Positions 1-8,391 of a stretch of 64,000 nucleotides of DNA are shown here, piece after piece. The notes beneath the pieces are model-generated. The model made no database searches and was not told the origin of the DNA. It saw nothing but the letters and a program-made list of their open reading frames with translations. The DNA is from Exiguobacterium profundum (lineage in GTDB: Bacteria; Bacillota; Bacilli; Exiguobacteriales; Exiguobacteriaceae), in the NCBI RefSeq assembly GCF_001909285.1, contig NZ_MRSV01000001.1:2745340-2809339 (forward strand), written 5' to 3'. The position numbers and the translations under genes were made by a program. The first letter of the stretch is position 1, and each line of letters begins with the position of its first letter.

Positions 1-604
1 CTCCGAGAATGACCGCTCCTGTAAAAATCATAATGAGAATCCCTGATATGTATAGTGGTACGTCAAACGTTGTTTTGAGCGCAAGCGCGACCGAGTTTGT
101 TTGGACCCCGTTTCCAATACCGAACGCCGCAATCGATGCGAATGCAGCAAATGCTACCGCTAACCATCGTTGATTCAACCCTCGTTCTAGATAGTACATC
201 GGTCCACCAGCCATTTGACCGCGCTCATCAGTGACCCGATACTTCACGGCAAGAACTGCCTCTGCGTATTTCGTTGCCATCCCAAAGAAACCGGACACCC
301 ACATCCATACGATGGCTCCCGGTCCTCCTAATACGACCGCTGTCGACACCCCGACGATATTCCCCGTACCGACGGTCGCCGCCAGAGCAGTCATGAGCGC
401 CTGGAAGTGACTGATGTCCCCTTTAGAGGATTGATCCTGATTTTTCGAAAACGCCAATTTCAACGCATACGGTAATTTGGTGATTTGAATCCCACCTAGA
501 CGCACCGTCAAGTAAATGCCTGTCCCCACAAGCAAAATCAAGAGCGGTGGTCCCCATACAAAGTTGGATGCCGTACTCACCCATTCACTAAATGATTGCC
601 CCAT
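1..604 (-). CDS. Alanine/sodium symporter, AGCS family (partial, N-terminal part)
   Basis: The first 201 residues of an amino acid carrier protein run off the left edge of the window. The protein is a multi-pass membrane symporter of the AGCS family, which imports alanine or glycine with sodium. Visible family features are the N-terminal membrane segment, the [15 protein letters not shown] stretch at about residues 70-84 and the [10 protein letters not shown] stretch that follows, all typical of AGCS. The ATG at 604 is preceded by a GGGGAAGGGG-type ribosome binding site at suitable spacing. The gene stands alone in its orientation at this edge. The exact substrate cannot be told from this part. 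Confidence 0.9.
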   Translation of the reverse strand, partial: MGQSFSEWVSTASNFVWGPPLLILLVGTGIYLTVRLGGIQITKLPYALKLAFSKNQDQSSKGDISHFQALMTALAATVGTGNIVGVSTAVVLGGPGAIVWMWVSGFFGMATKYAEAVLAVKYRVTDERGQMAGGPMYYLERGLNQRWLAVAFAAFASIAAFGIGNGVQTNSVALALKTTFDVPLYISGILIMIFTGAVILG

Positions 605-715
605 ACAAAGTATCCCCTTCCCCCGAAAAATAGTGTACACCTCTATTTTTTCAGAATACTTAGAACAATGCAAAAGTATTGTACTAAAACAACTGATTCA
701 TTGTTTGTTCTGTAC

Positions 716-748
716 AAAAACAGCGAGACGAACTCAATCGTCTCGCTG
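716..748 (-). terminator. Rho-independent terminator of yidD
   Basis: An 11-bp perfect inverted repeat (721-731 with 738-748) is followed on the minus strand by five T. The stem includes the yidD stop codon. Confidence 0.85.
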
Positions 749-1003
749 TGACTCAGGTTTCTCTCGTTGTAAAGGCGCTTTCCAATCAAATGTATCCGGA
801 ACATAATCGAGCCCGCCTGGATGAAACGGCTGGCAGCGAATGAGTCGGCGAGCGGTTAAATAACTGCCTTTGACAGCCCCATGTTTTTCGATTGCTTCGA
901 TTCCGTAGTGCGAACAGCTCGGATAAAATCGGCACGTTGGCGGCTTTAATGGTGAAATAAAACGCTGGTAACCTTGAATCCCTTTTACTAGTACACGTTT
1001 CAC
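734..1003 (-). CDS. yidD: Membrane protein insertion efficiency factor YidD
   Basis: A small cationic protein of about 89 residues that sits at the inner face of the membrane and helps YidC/OxaI-type insertases place proteins in the membrane (family knowledge). The hallmark region with the Cys-rich [14 protein letters not shown] motif is intact, as is the [13 protein letters not shown] motif near the C-terminus. An in-frame GTG lies at 1018, but the GTG at 1003 has the GAGTGAGGCG sequence at proper spacing and gives the usual [13 protein letters not shown] beginning, so I chose it. The gene is monocistronic and has its own terminator. Confidence 0.92.
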   Translation of the reverse strand: MKRVLVKGIQGYQRFISPLKPPTCRFYPSCSHYGIEAIEKHGAVKGSYLTARRLIRCQPFHPGGLDYVPDTFDWKAPLQREKPESQRDD

Positions 1004-1192
1004 ACGATTTCGCCTCACTCTTTTGAATTAGTGCCATCATAGCGCGATTTGAAACGTTTGTCATGTTCGTCGATTCCTATGTCAAATCGTTTTCCATCTC
1101 TTTACAAATGAGCAAGATGGGCGATATTCGAGTGTATGTTTGTTATGATAGTCAACATAACTATTGACCGAATCGAAAAGAAGAGGTGACGA

Positions 1193-1984
1193 ATGATGAA
1201 TCAATTACTAATGGTCGGTGCTGGATCGATGAGTGAGGCGCTCGTTCGCGGGTGGATCGACTCGGGCATCGAACCGACACACATCACAATGACAAACCGA
1301 AGTGACCGGGAGCGCTTACTCTTCCTACAAGATGAACTCGGCGTTCAAATTGTTGAGGACGAAAACGTTAACGACTATGACATCGTCGTATTAGCGATGC
1401 AACCTGATGGCGTCATCCCGTACGTAGAATCAAAAGAATGGAAGACCCCACTACTCGTCTCAGTCGCTGCACATATCGAACCGAGCCAATTAGAAGAGGC
1501 TTCAGGGCTACCAGCTGTTTGCGCCATGCCGAACACGCCTGTCGCCCATCGGAACGGGATGACGGGGCTATGGTTTGGTCCAGAAACAGATGAGGCAGTC
1601 CGTGAGAAAGCGACTTCTCTCTTTGAACGGGTCGGTCGAACGGCCGTCACCGATGCGAAAACGATGTCCGCCTTTATGGCCGCTGCAGGGTGCAGTCCTG
1701 CCTTTTTCTATGAAATCGTAGGTGCGATGACGCCCGTCCTAACGGATGTCGGTTACGATGAACAGACAGCGCGTCAAATTGTCGCCCAAGCGATGAAAGG
1801 CTCCGCTGAGTTACTGTCTCATGAAACACGTGAGACGAATGAACTGATTGCCGATGTGGCCGCTCCAGGCGGACCGACCGACCGTGGTGTCGGCGTGCTT
1901 CGTGAACGGAATCTTGCTGACGTGATGGCTTCAGCCTTGCGCGAAAGTGCCAAAGAAGATCATGAGTCGATTGAAGAAGTGTAA
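1193..1984 (+). CDS. proC: Pyrroline-5-carboxylate reductase (ProC family)
   Basis: A 263-residue NAD(P)H-dependent reductase that would catalyse the last step of proline synthesis, turning pyrroline-5-carboxylate into proline in the cytoplasm. The N-terminal Rossmann motif reads VGAGSMSEA (residues 8-16) and the middle has the family MPNTPV motif. The C-terminal dimerisation region has APGGPTDRGV where most ProC proteins have a SPGGTT-type sequence, so a divergent or ComER-like paralogue is possible. A ribosome binding site (AAGAGGTGA) precedes a double ATG; either ATG could serve. The gene is alone and ends in a strong terminator. Confidence 0.85.
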   Translation: MMNQLLMVGAGSMSEALVRGWIDSGIEPTHITMTNRSDRERLLFLQDELGVQIVEDENVNDYDIVVLAMQPDGVIPYVESKEWKTPLLVSVAAHIEPSQLEEASGLPAVCAMPNTPVAHRNGMTGLWFGPETDEAVREKATSLFERVGRTAVTDAKTMSAFMAAAGCSPAFFYEIVGAMTPVLTDVGYDEQTARQIVAQAMKGSAELLSHETRETNELIADVAAPGGPTDRGVGVLRERNLADVMASALRESAKEDHESIEEV

Positions 1985-2010
1985 ACGATACTCGTTTACA
2001 CTTCTTTTTA
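1974..2010 (+). terminator. Terminator of proC
   Basis: A 15-bp near-perfect inverted repeat (1974-1988 with 1992-2006) overlaps the proC stop codon and is followed by a T-rich tail. Confidence 0.88.
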
Positions 2011-2075
2011 TGTTCACTCGACCTTACTATTTATTATTTATAACTTTTTATATGATCAATATTTCACTTTTTCTT

Positions 2076-2111
2076 TTGACATGATAAGATAGCGAATGAG
2101 AATCGTTATCA
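2076..2111 (+). promoter_or_regulatory. feo promoter with Fur box
   Basis: TTGACA at 2076-2081 is a consensus -35 element; a weaker GAGAAT at 2098-2103 fits a -10 at 16 bp spacing. Overlapping the -10 is TGAGAATCGTTATCA (2097-2111), which matches the 7-1-7 Fur box TGATAATNATTATCA at all but two positions. Fur with iron would therefore block the feo promoter, as is usual for ferrous iron uptake genes. The match is seen in the sequence; binding is inferred. Confidence 0.82.
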
Positions 2112-2131
2112 AAAGATGGGGAAGGTTACTT

Positions 2132-2368
2132 ATGAGTCTATTACGACATGTCGCGTTGAATCAAACCGTCATTTTATCTGATTTGACTAAAACTGATGAT
2201 CGCTTGCGCCGACGAATGATTTCTCTTGGTTTTTACGAGGGATGCTCGGTTCGTGTGAAGCGCAGAGCTATTTTTTTTTGACCGCTCACCATTGAACAAG
2301 TGGATCATCAACAAATTATCGCCATCCGAAGATCAGATGCCGAAAAAATCGGAGTGATTGTACCATGA
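2132..2368 (+). pseudogene. feoA: FeoA, interrupted by an in-frame TGA
   Basis: FeoA is a small SH3-like cytoplasmic partner of the FeoB ferrous iron transporter. The frame starts at an ATG at 2132 behind GGGGAAGG and would code 78 residues. It is stopped after 49 residues by TGA at 2279-2281, just after a run of nine T. The same frame then continues with PLTIEQVDHQQIIAIRR and ends in the expected DAEKI-containing tail. Its true stop overlaps the feoB start as ATGA. FeoA proteins usually have a Gly at the interrupted place, so GGA to TGA is the simplest change. Either a real nonsense mutation or a base-call error next to the homopolymer. Confidence 0.85.
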
Positions 2369-4341
2369 GCCAACGGATCGCATTGATTGGTAATCCAAAT
2401 ACAGGCAAAACTTCATTGTTTAATCGATTAACAGGTTCATTCGCACATGTGGGCAACTGGGCCGGTGTCAAAATAAAACAAAAAATCGGTCAGTTACATG
2501 GGAAAGTCGGACAATTAATTGATTTACCCGGTGTCTATGACTTAGACCCGCTCTCGGCAGATGAAGCGATTGTCTCCCGTTTCTTACTGCATGAACCATT
2601 TGACGGGATGATCAATATTATCGATGCTTCACAATTAGAACGTAACTTACAACTTACTTTGCAACTTCTAGAGATGGGACGACCGCTTCAAATCGGTTTA
2701 AACATGGTCGACGTCGCAGAAAGTCGTGGAATGCATGTTAATCTCGACAAATTAAAAACGCTCCTCCAAGTAGATGTCTTCCCGATCACCGCACGAACAG
2801 GTGATGGTTGTGACGTCTTGCTCTCATCGATTCAAATGGAGAAGCGTCAACCTTTCGAATTAAACTATGGTCCAGAGACCGAAGAAGCGATTACACGCAT
2901 TCTTCGTTTAACTGGTCTATCGAGAACGGATCGCTGGATTACAATTCAATATTTAGCAGGCAACCGGATTGTCGTCGACCATTTAGAAGCATCATCTCCA
3001 GAGATTGTTGCCGTCCGAAAAGAACTGGAAACGGCTATAGGGCGTTTTGCACACGCACACATCACTGAGCGTCGTCGCGATTGGGCGAAACAGATTCGAC
3101 ACCAGGTCATTGAAAATCACAATGCACAGGACGTGACGATGACAGATCGCATCGATGCGGTTGTGACGCATCCTATCTTAGGTTTACCCATCTTCTTCGG
3201 GGTACTCTATGCGCTATTCCACGTGACATTTAATTGGGTTGGTGCACCTCTTTCCGATTTATTAGACGGACTATTGTCTGGTCCGATCACATCAGGAACG
3301 GTTTGGATGTTAGATGCTGTAGGTGCTTCTCCATTCATTAAAGCCCTTCTCGTAGACGGTGTCATCGCAGGTGTCGGTGGCGTATTGGTTTTTGTTCCGC
3401 AAATCTTTGTCCTCTTTTTCTTTATCTCATTTTTAGAGGACTCCGGATATATGGCGCGAGTCGCCATCGTGATGGATCGTTTCATGCAACTCGTCAGATT
3501 GAATGGAAAAAGCTTTATCCCGATGATTATCGGATTCGGATGTAACGTTCCTGGAATCATGGCCGCTCGAACGGTCGAAGAGGAGCGCGAACGTCTAGTC
3601 ACCATCTTCATCTCACCATTCATGTCATGTTCGGCCCGGCTTCCGATTTACGCTGTGTTTGCGGCGAGTTTCTTCTCTACTCATCAAGCACTCGTTGTCC
3701 TCTCGCTCTATATGTTGGGAATTTTCCTTGCCTTGATTGCCGCGAAAATCTTTACGAAGGCATTGGCCTCTGAAGATCAGACGAGCTTATTCATCGTCGA
3801 ACAACCTCCATACCGCGTTCCCCAAGGACTTACCTTATGGCGAAGCACTTGGCAAAAAGCTAAAGGGTTCGTTCGAAAAGCCGGTACATTTATTTTTGGT
3901 GGCTCTGTGTTCATCTGGCTACTCGCCTATTCAGGTCCAAGCGGCTTTGATGTACCGATGAATGACAGTTTCTTGGCGATGATTGGTGGTATGATTGCCA
4001 CATTACTCGTCCCACTCGGATTCGGTACTTGGCAAGCCGGTGCCTCGCTCATCACCGGATTCTTAGCAAAAGAAGTGGTCGTGTCTACGATGGCAATCAT
4101 CTATGCGGTCGGCGAATCAGATTTATCGGAGTCGCTATTACCAATCTTCACCCCACTCAGCGCGTATAGCTTCATGGCCTTCGTTTTACTTTATGTCCCT
4201 TGTTTGGCGACAGTCGCTGTCATCCGGCGAGAAGTGGGTAGTGCCAAGTTGACATGGTTCGCCAGTTTATACGGTTTAGGTGTCGCTTATGTGGTGTCTC
4301 TTGTCATTTATCAAGTCGGTCGCTTATTCGGATTGGCGTAA
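2365..4341 (+). CDS. feoB: Ferrous iron transporter FeoB
   Basis: A 658-residue membrane protein that imports Fe(II). The N-terminal cytoplasmic G domain has the P-loop GNPNTGKTS (residues 9-17), the DLPGVYD switch region near residue 53 and the NMVD nucleotide-specificity motif near residue 113. The membrane part carries the family gate motifs, with conserved cysteines in GFGCNVPGIMAAR and MSCSARLPIYA. The start overlaps the feoA stop by ATGA, so translation is probably coupled. It belongs to the Fur-controlled feo operon, followed after 11 bp by the small Cys-rich gene. Nothing in the frame looks damaged, but broken FeoA could reduce its activity or its translation. Confidence 0.97.
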   Translation: MSQRIALIGNPNTGKTSLFNRLTGSFAHVGNWAGVKIKQKIGQLHGKVGQLIDLPGVYDLDPLSADEAIVSRFLLHEPFDGMINIIDASQLERNLQLTLQLLEMGRPLQIGLNMVDVAESRGMHVNLDKLKTLLQVDVFPITARTGDGCDVLLSSIQMEKRQPFELNYGPETEEAITRILRLTGLSRTDRWITIQYLAGNRIVVDHLEASSPEIVAVRKELETAIGRFAHAHITERRRDWAKQIRHQVIENHNAQDVTMTDRIDAVVTHPILGLPIFFGVLYALFHVTFNWVGAPLSDLLDGLLSGPITSGTVWMLDAVGASPFIKALLVDGVIAGVGGVLVFVPQIFVLFFFISFLEDSGYMARVAIVMDRFMQLVRLNGKSFIPMIIGFGCNVPGIMAARTVEEERERLVTIFISPFMSCSARLPIYAVFAASFFSTHQALVVLSLYMLGIFLALIAAKIFTKALASEDQTSLFIVEQPPYRVPQGLTLWRSTWQKAKGFVRKAGTFIFGGSVFIWLLAYSGPSGFDVPMNDSFLAMIGGMIATLLVPLGFGTWQAGASLITGFLAKEVVVSTMAIIYAVGESDLSESLLPIFTPLSAYSFMAFVLLYVPCLATVAVIRREVGSAKLTWFASLYGLGVAYVVSLVIYQVGRLFGLA

Positions 4342-4352
4342 GGAGGAATACC

Positions 4353-4571
4353 ATGTCATTCTTTGACCTACTCATCGGATTCATTGTTTTTGGATATGCC
4401 GCATTTTCTCTTTACCGCTACACACGTAAAGCAAAAGGCGGGAAATGTGCAACATGTGAAATTGAACCTACCTGTACAGCGGCGTGCGATGCAGCCGATT
4501 GGGATAAAATCATTGCGGAAGCTCTACGAAAAGAGCCTTCCACAATGAATGCAACCACGAAAAAAGACTGA
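4353..4571 (+). CDS. FeoB-associated small Cys-rich membrane protein
   Basis: A 72-residue protein with one N-terminal membrane helix (about residues 4-22) followed by a short cytoplasmic tail holding the cysteines of GKCATCEIEPTCTAAC. This arrangement, together with its place right behind feoB, fits the FeoB-associated Cys-rich membrane protein family. Its role in ferrous iron transport is unproven; iron-sulfur or iron binding by the cysteines is a guess. The ATG at 4353 follows a perfect AGGAGG ribosome binding site, so the longer frame that begins inside feoB is not the real start. Confidence 0.85.
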   Translation: MSFFDLLIGFIVFGYAAFSLYRYTRKAKGGKCATCEIEPTCTAACDAADWDKIIAEALRKEPSTMNATTKKD

Positions 4572-4590
4572 ATCGAATTCAGTCTTTTTT
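4561..4590. terminator. Bidirectional terminator between the feo operon and the DUF554 gene
   Basis: A 13-bp inverted repeat (4561-4573 and 4577-4589) with a run of A on one side and T on the other can end transcription from both converging genes. Confidence 0.85.
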
Positions 4591-4592
4591 CT

Positions 4593-5288
4593 TTACAGCA
4601 TATGTATAACCGTGACAATCATCGCGACCACTAAAATCCCCGGTAATAAATTGGCCACACGAATTTTTTTTATTCCAACCAAGTTCAGACCAATCGCCAC
4701 AATCATGACCCCACCGGTCGCGGTCATCTCTAAAATAAAACTGTCCATGAGCGATTCCGGTATGAATTTCATGATTTGAATGGCGAGTAAGGCGATTCCA
4801 CCCTGATACAGTAACACTGGAACTGCTGAAAACATGACCCCAATCCCAAGTGTCGAACTTAACACGAGGGCCGTAAAACCATCAATCAACCCTTTCGTGT
4901 ACAACACGTCATGATCACCACGCAACCCGCTATCGAGCGCCCCGATAATGGCCATCGCCCCGATCACGAAAATGAGTGTGGCCGTTACGAATCCTTCCGC
5001 TACACTCGATTGACTTCCAAGTCGCCGTTCAAGTCGATAACCGACTTCATTTAATAATTCATCTAACTTCCACCACTCCCCGAGCGCTGACCCGACGACG
5101 AGACTTCCGATGACAATCAAGAAGTTCTCACTCTTCATCCCCATTTGAATCCCAAGCAAGATGACCGCAAGCCCGATTGCCGCAGTCACCGTCTCCTTCA
5201 TACGCTCCGGAATGCGGTGAAATAAGAGACCTAGCAATGCCCCGACGACAATCAATGCGGCATTGACGAGTGTACCCGTTAGCACCAT
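4593..5288 (-). CDS. DUF554 family membrane protein
   Basis: A 231-residue very hydrophobic protein with about seven predicted membrane segments. The N-terminus (GTLVNAALIVVGALLG) and the region AMAIIGALDSGLRGD are typical of the DUF554 family (Bacillus YdfK, E. coli YqgA). The family has no established function; some annotations suggest a transport role. The gene is alone, converges on the feo operon and shares its terminator. The start chosen is ATG at 5288 preceded by GGGGAAT, with a GTG directly after it as an alternative. Confidence 0.88.
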   Translation of the reverse strand: MVLTGTLVNAALIVVGALLGLLFHRIPERMKETVTAAIGLAVILLGIQMGMKSENFLIVIGSLVVGSALGEWWKLDELLNEVGYRLERRLGSQSSVAEGFVTATLIFVIGAMAIIGALDSGLRGDHDVLYTKGLIDGFTALVLSSTLGIGVMFSAVPVLLYQGGIALLAIQIMKFIPESLMDSFILEMTATGGVMIVAIGLNLVGIKKIRVANLLPGILVVAMIVTVIHML

Positions 5289-5347
5289 GTTGCATTCCCC
5301 GTTTCATTATGTATTGAAAGGAATATACCAATTGCTTTCGTGCCATG

Positions 5348-5387
5348 AAAAAAAAAAAAAAAGAGCCACTTCTCGCAAGAAGTGGCT
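5348..5387 (-). terminator. Terminator of tRNA-Val
   Basis: A 10-bp perfect stem (5364-5373 with 5378-5387) and a four-base loop are followed on the minus strand by about fifteen T. A second small inverted repeat (5394-5400 with 5411-5417) lies between this terminator and the tRNA. Confidence 0.9.
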
Positions 5388-5436
5388 TCGCGGAAACCCA
5401 TGTTCCGGTGGGTTTCTCGAGGGTTTGGCACCCAAG

Positions 5437-5509
5437 TGATTCTGACTGGGCTCGAACCAGCGACCTCTACCCTGTCAAGGTAGCGCTCTCCCAGCTGAGC
5501 TACAGAATC
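5437..5509 (-). tRNA. tRNA-Val (anticodon GAC)
   Basis: A 73-nt cloverleaf can be folded by eye on the minus strand. The acceptor stem is GATTCTG with CAGAATC, the D arm contains GCTC/GAGC, and the anticodon stem CTACC/GGTAG encloses the loop TTGACAG, which reads anticodon GAC for valine codons GUC and GUU. The T arm has TTCGAGC, and the discriminator base is A. The 3' CCA is not encoded and must be added after transcription. It is a single tRNA outside any rRNA operon. Confidence 0.93.
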
Positions 5510-5538
5510 AGGTCGTGTCCTCTCTTAAGGACACTATT

Positions 5539-5567
5539 AATATATCAAGAAACTATTGAGTTGGCAA
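5539..5567 (-). promoter_or_regulatory. Promoter of tRNA-Val
   Basis: On the minus strand TTGCCA (5562-5567) is followed after 17 bp by TATATT (5539-5544), about 30 bp before the mature tRNA. The leader in between holds a small inverted repeat GTGTCC/GGACAC. Confidence 0.75.
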
Positions 5568-5595
5568 CAACTTTTTTTATTTTTTTAGAGACTTT

Positions 5596-6153
5596 TTATC
5601 GTGTCATTTGTTGACGGTCGATATGTCGACATAACCGCTCCAAGTCACCCGCATAAACGGAGACGAGCATATCCTTGTACAGTGTATCTCGATCCCAGTG
5701 AAGACCATTCGCTTTGGCGACACGTTGAGATGGAACGTTGTCCGGATGAATCAGAGAAATAATCTCCTTCTCGCCCTCTGAAAAAGCATGCTGCATCAGA
5801 CGCGCGGCGGCTTCTCGACCATATCCCATGTGCCAATGCTTCGGTGACAACCAATATCCGACTTCCAACTCGATTTTGCCGTCCAATTCATGCAATAGCG
5901 TACCTGCGTGACCAATCGGTTCATCACTTTCAAATGTCATGAGCTTCAGGAGACCCGTTTGGCGTCCTGTCTCATAGCGGGCCAATTGACGTTCAAACCA
6001 TTCAATCGTCTGTTCGTCTGTATACGGTCTCCCATCCGGACTGATGAAGCGCATCACCCGTGGATCTTGGAGAAGCGATTTGACAAAATAGAAATCAGAA
6101 AGCGTATACGGTTCAAACCGCAAACGTTCGGATTGCAACTCGACAAGATGCAT
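5596..6153 (-). CDS. GNAT family N-acetyltransferase (RimJ/RimL type)
   Basis: A 185-residue acetyltransferase that uses acetyl-CoA. The N-terminus ELQSERLRFEPYTLSDF, the acetyl-CoA loop around GYGREAAARL and the C-terminal NVPSQRVAKANGL stretch are typical of RimJ/RimL-like proteins, which acetylate N-termini of ribosomal proteins or other amines. The actual substrate is unknown. The ATG at 6153 has a GGGGGCGG sequence upstream; a longer frame to 6213 lacks a ribosome binding site. Confidence 0.85.
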   Translation of the reverse strand: MHLVELQSERLRFEPYTLSDFYFVKSLLQDPRVMRFISPDGRPYTDEQTIEWFERQLARYETGRQTGLLKLMTFESDEPIGHAGTLLHELDGKIELEVGYWLSPKHWHMGYGREAAARLMQHAFSEGEKEIISLIHPDNVPSQRVAKANGLHWDRDTLYKDMLVSVYAGDLERLCRHIDRQQMTR

Positions 6154-6224
6154 CGTTTTCCGCCCCCTTTTTTCATCACATAATCTGAAGTAATAAATTC
6201 CCGTTTTCAGCACATTTCAATCCT

Positions 6225-6539
6225 TTACGAGACAATTTTTAAACCGATTACACTACTAATAATCATCAACAAAAAGAAGATACGCCAACGATTTTTTTTT
6301 TCGTTCAAATAGAGCATCCCTAAAATGACACCGCCGGCCGCGCCGATGCCTACCCAGATGGAATAGGCAAGACTAAGAGGAATGACCTCAAGTGATTTTG
6401 ATAACCAATAGAAGCTGAGCGCAAACGATAAAATTGATGCAATCGACCACTTTAAAATCTGGTATCCTTTCGATTTCCCCATAAAGAAAACGGCTGTCAT
6501 TTCAGCAATTCCCGCTCCAATCAGATAAACCCAACTCAT
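6225..6539 (-). CDS. SMR family multidrug efflux subunit (second gene of the pair)
   Basis: A 104-residue small multidrug resistance protein with four membrane helices. The essential acidic residue of the first helix is present (Glu13 in AGIAEMTAVFF). Its start overlaps the stop of the upstream SMR gene by ATGA. Paired SMR genes such as ebrA/ebrB or ykkC/ykkD work as heterodimers that exchange cationic drugs or guanidinium-like compounds for protons. A functional heterodimer is inferred from the gene arrangement. Many residues differ from classical EmrE, so the substrate stays open. Confidence 0.9.
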   Translation of the reverse strand: MSWVYLIGAGIAEMTAVFFMGKSKGYQILKWSIASILSFALSFYWLSKSLEVIPLSLAYSIWVGIGAAGGVILGMLYLNEKKNRWRIFFLLMIISSVIGLKIVS

Positions 6540-6880
6540 GCTTCTTCCCCTCCTGTCACTTGCTTCAATCCGATGATGCCGATAATCAACGTCGCCACAA
6601 GTATTAGTTTCCATCCACTCAGCCCCTCGTCAAACAAGAAAGCGCCAACTATGACTGTGCCGACCGCACCGATTCCTGTAAAAACAGCGTACCCCGTACC
6701 GGCAGGCAGCGTCCGAAACGCTTTCGCCAATAATCCGAAACTGAGAATCAATAACACGATTGTCCACAATGTCGGACCTAGAATCGTGAAGCCTTCAGAC
6801 AACTTCATCGTGGTCGCCCAGACGATTTCGAGTAGTCCTGCAAACAGGAGGGAGATCCATGCACTCTTCTCTTTACTCAT
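6536..6880 (-). CDS. SMR family multidrug efflux subunit (first gene of the pair)
   Basis: A 114-residue four-helix SMR protein; the conserved Glu of helix 1 is seen in LLEIVWATTMKLSEGF and the RTLPAGTGYAVFTGIG motif in helix 3 is typical of the family. It overlaps the upstream TetR gene by 8 bp and the downstream SMR gene by 4 bp, so all three form one translationally coupled operon. The pair probably exports a cationic compound under control of that TetR protein. Confidence 0.92.
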   Translation of the reverse strand: MSKEKSAWISLLFAGLLEIVWATTMKLSEGFTILGPTLWTIVLLILSFGLLAKAFRTLPAGTGYAVFTGIGAVGTVIVGAFLFDEGLSGWKLILVATLIIGIIGLKQVTGGEEA

Positions 6881-7454
6881 CCCAACCCACTCCTTTCTTG
6901 AAAATTCGAAACGCAGCTTGTTGTCTCATATTCCGATCCTCTTCAAATGTGAATAACGATAGTAAGGCGCCATCTAAAAAGCAATAGTAGGCAGCATATA
7001 GTTCATCGAGCGATTGTACCGGTAAATCGCCACGTTCCATCGCCAGTCGAAATTGCTCTTTCTCAAATCGTTTTAACTTGGTTTCGACCGTACCGATGAC
7101 TTCCTCGATATACTCTCGAAACTCCGGAGGAGGTACTAGTAACATTCGTTTCGTCAACATCCAAGTCTCATGATCACTAAAGAATGACGTGAGTGTGTTG
7201 ACAATCGAATCGATTCGTTCTAAAGGTGGTCGTCCAGCCGTATCGTCACAAGTTGTCTGCCATACTTCTTCGTAACGATTCGCCATATCTGACACGACTT
7301 GTTTGAACAGTTGTTCCTTCCCATCGATATGGGCATATAAAGAAGCCTTGCGAATCCCTACATCTTCCGCCACTGCCGCTAGTGACAACCCTTCGTAACC
7401 ATCCCGTGCGAAGCGTGTTCGAGCAGACTGCATGATTTTATCTTTTGTATTCAC
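6873..7454 (-). CDS. TetR family repressor of the SMR pair
   Basis: A helix-turn-helix repressor of about 193 residues. The N-terminal DNA-binding region contains the usual TRFARDGYEGLSLAAVAEDV-like stretch and the KASLYAHIDGKEQLF motif; the rest is a ligand-binding helical domain. The track of in-frame codons allows a GTG at 7463, but AAGGAGA is directly against it; the GTG at 7454 has 9-bp spacing and a more usual N-terminus, so I chose that. It is the first gene of the operon with the two SMR genes and probably represses itself and them through the palindrome upstream. Confidence 0.88.
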   Translation of the reverse strand: MNTKDKIMQSARTRFARDGYEGLSLAAVAEDVGIRKASLYAHIDGKEQLFKQVVSDMANRYEEVWQTTCDDTAGRPPLERIDSIVNTLTSFFSDHETWMLTKRMLLVPPPEFREYIEEVIGTVETKLKRFEKEQFRLAMERGDLPVQSLDELYAAYYCFLDGALLSLFTFEEDRNMRQQAAFRIFKKGVGWDE

Positions 7455-7482
7455 GTCATTCACTCTCCTTGCCTTACACTTT

Positions 7483-7500
7483 ACCTAACGAACGGTAGGT
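7483..7500. promoter_or_regulatory. TetR-type operator
   Basis: An 18-bp palindrome, ACCTAACG-AA-CGGTAGGT, with one mismatched pair, lies 29 bp before the TetR start and between it and the divergent esterase gene. Its form and place fit the operator of the adjacent TetR protein. Confidence 0.8.
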
Positions 7501-7568
7501 AGTCAAGTCAGGCGATTGTATTTTGGTTCATGATTCTCCACAATACAAGTAGAAAGAGGTGACGAAAG

Positions 7569-8351
7569 ATGATTGAACAATTGAACGTGTCGATTCCGAC
7601 GGAGAAGGTACGTGGTCAAAAGCGGATTGTCCGCGTATTTCGACCAGACTGGGTCGACGTCAGCACCCCGCTTCCCGTCCTGTATATGCATGATGGACAA
7701 AATGTGTTTTCTGGAAACACTGCTACATATGGAGAAGGTTGGGAAATCGATCGTTGCATCGATCTACTAAGACTCCCGCTCATGGTCGTCGCCATCGCGA
7801 GCGCCCCGAACTGGCTGGACCGTTATGATGAGTATTCATATGAGGAAGATGAGATGCTGTATCGACGGATCGGACCCGAATTGGCAAGAACTCGTCCAAC
7901 ACTCGGTGGCCAAGGCCGTATGTATACAGATTGGCTCATGAACGAATTAAAACCACGAATTGACAGCGAGTACGCTACTGACCCAGAAGATGTCGGGGTC
8001 ATGGGGAGCTCGATGGGAGGTGTCATCTCTCTATACATGATGGCGACCTATCCTTCTATTCGACGAGTTGGTTCCCTCTCCACTGCGGCATGGGCCAATC
8101 TTGATCCATTGATCCGAGAAATGGAACATGCTGAGTTCGCCGGTAAACTATATATGGACATTGGCACAAATGAAGAGAGCGGGCCTATCACTCCAAGCGA
8201 CTACCTATTCACGAATGCGAAACTGATTGACGTCATCGCGCAGAAAGGAATCGCCTTCCGATATGAGGTCGAACCAAATGCGATTCACAACGAATCGGCC
8301 TGGCGTCGCCGCTTGCCTCACGCACTGCGCTATCTATACGATTGCACGTAA
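7569..8351 (+). CDS. Alpha/beta-hydrolase, putative esterase (PF00756 type)
   Basis: A 260-residue esterase-like protein. It has the family start with YMHDGQNVF, the nucleophile motif GSSMGG near residues 143-148 and a late His in the AIHNES context that would complete the triad. Such proteins hydrolyse esters, for example of iron-siderophore or acyl substrates; there is no signal peptide, so it should act in the cytoplasm. It is divergent from the TetR-SMR operon and could share its control region. The ATG follows AAGAGGTGA at good spacing. Confidence 0.85.
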   Translation: MIEQLNVSIPTEKVRGQKRIVRVFRPDWVDVSTPLPVLYMHDGQNVFSGNTATYGEGWEIDRCIDLLRLPLMVVAIASAPNWLDRYDEYSYEEDEMLYRRIGPELARTRPTLGGQGRMYTDWLMNELKPRIDSEYATDPEDVGVMGSSMGGVISLYMMATYPSIRRVGSLSTAAWANLDPLIREMEHAEFAGKLYMDIGTNEESGPITPSDYLFTNAKLIDVIAQKGIAFRYEVEPNAIHNESAWRRRLPHALRYLYDCT

Positions 8352-8389
8352 AAAGAGCGAATTCCGTAACTTTCGGAATTCGCTCTTTT
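8351..8389. terminator. Bidirectional terminator between esterase and aminopeptidase genes
   Basis: A 16-bp perfect inverted repeat (8351-8366 with 8374-8389) lies between the two convergent genes, with A- and T-runs at its ends. Confidence 0.9.
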
Positions 8390-8391
8390 GT

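Noticed and set aside
5394-5417. Small inverted repeat next to tRNA-Val, considered as tRNA remnant or attachment site
   Set aside because: It does not repeat tRNA sequence and no integrase or mobile element is nearby; it is probably part of the tRNA trailer.
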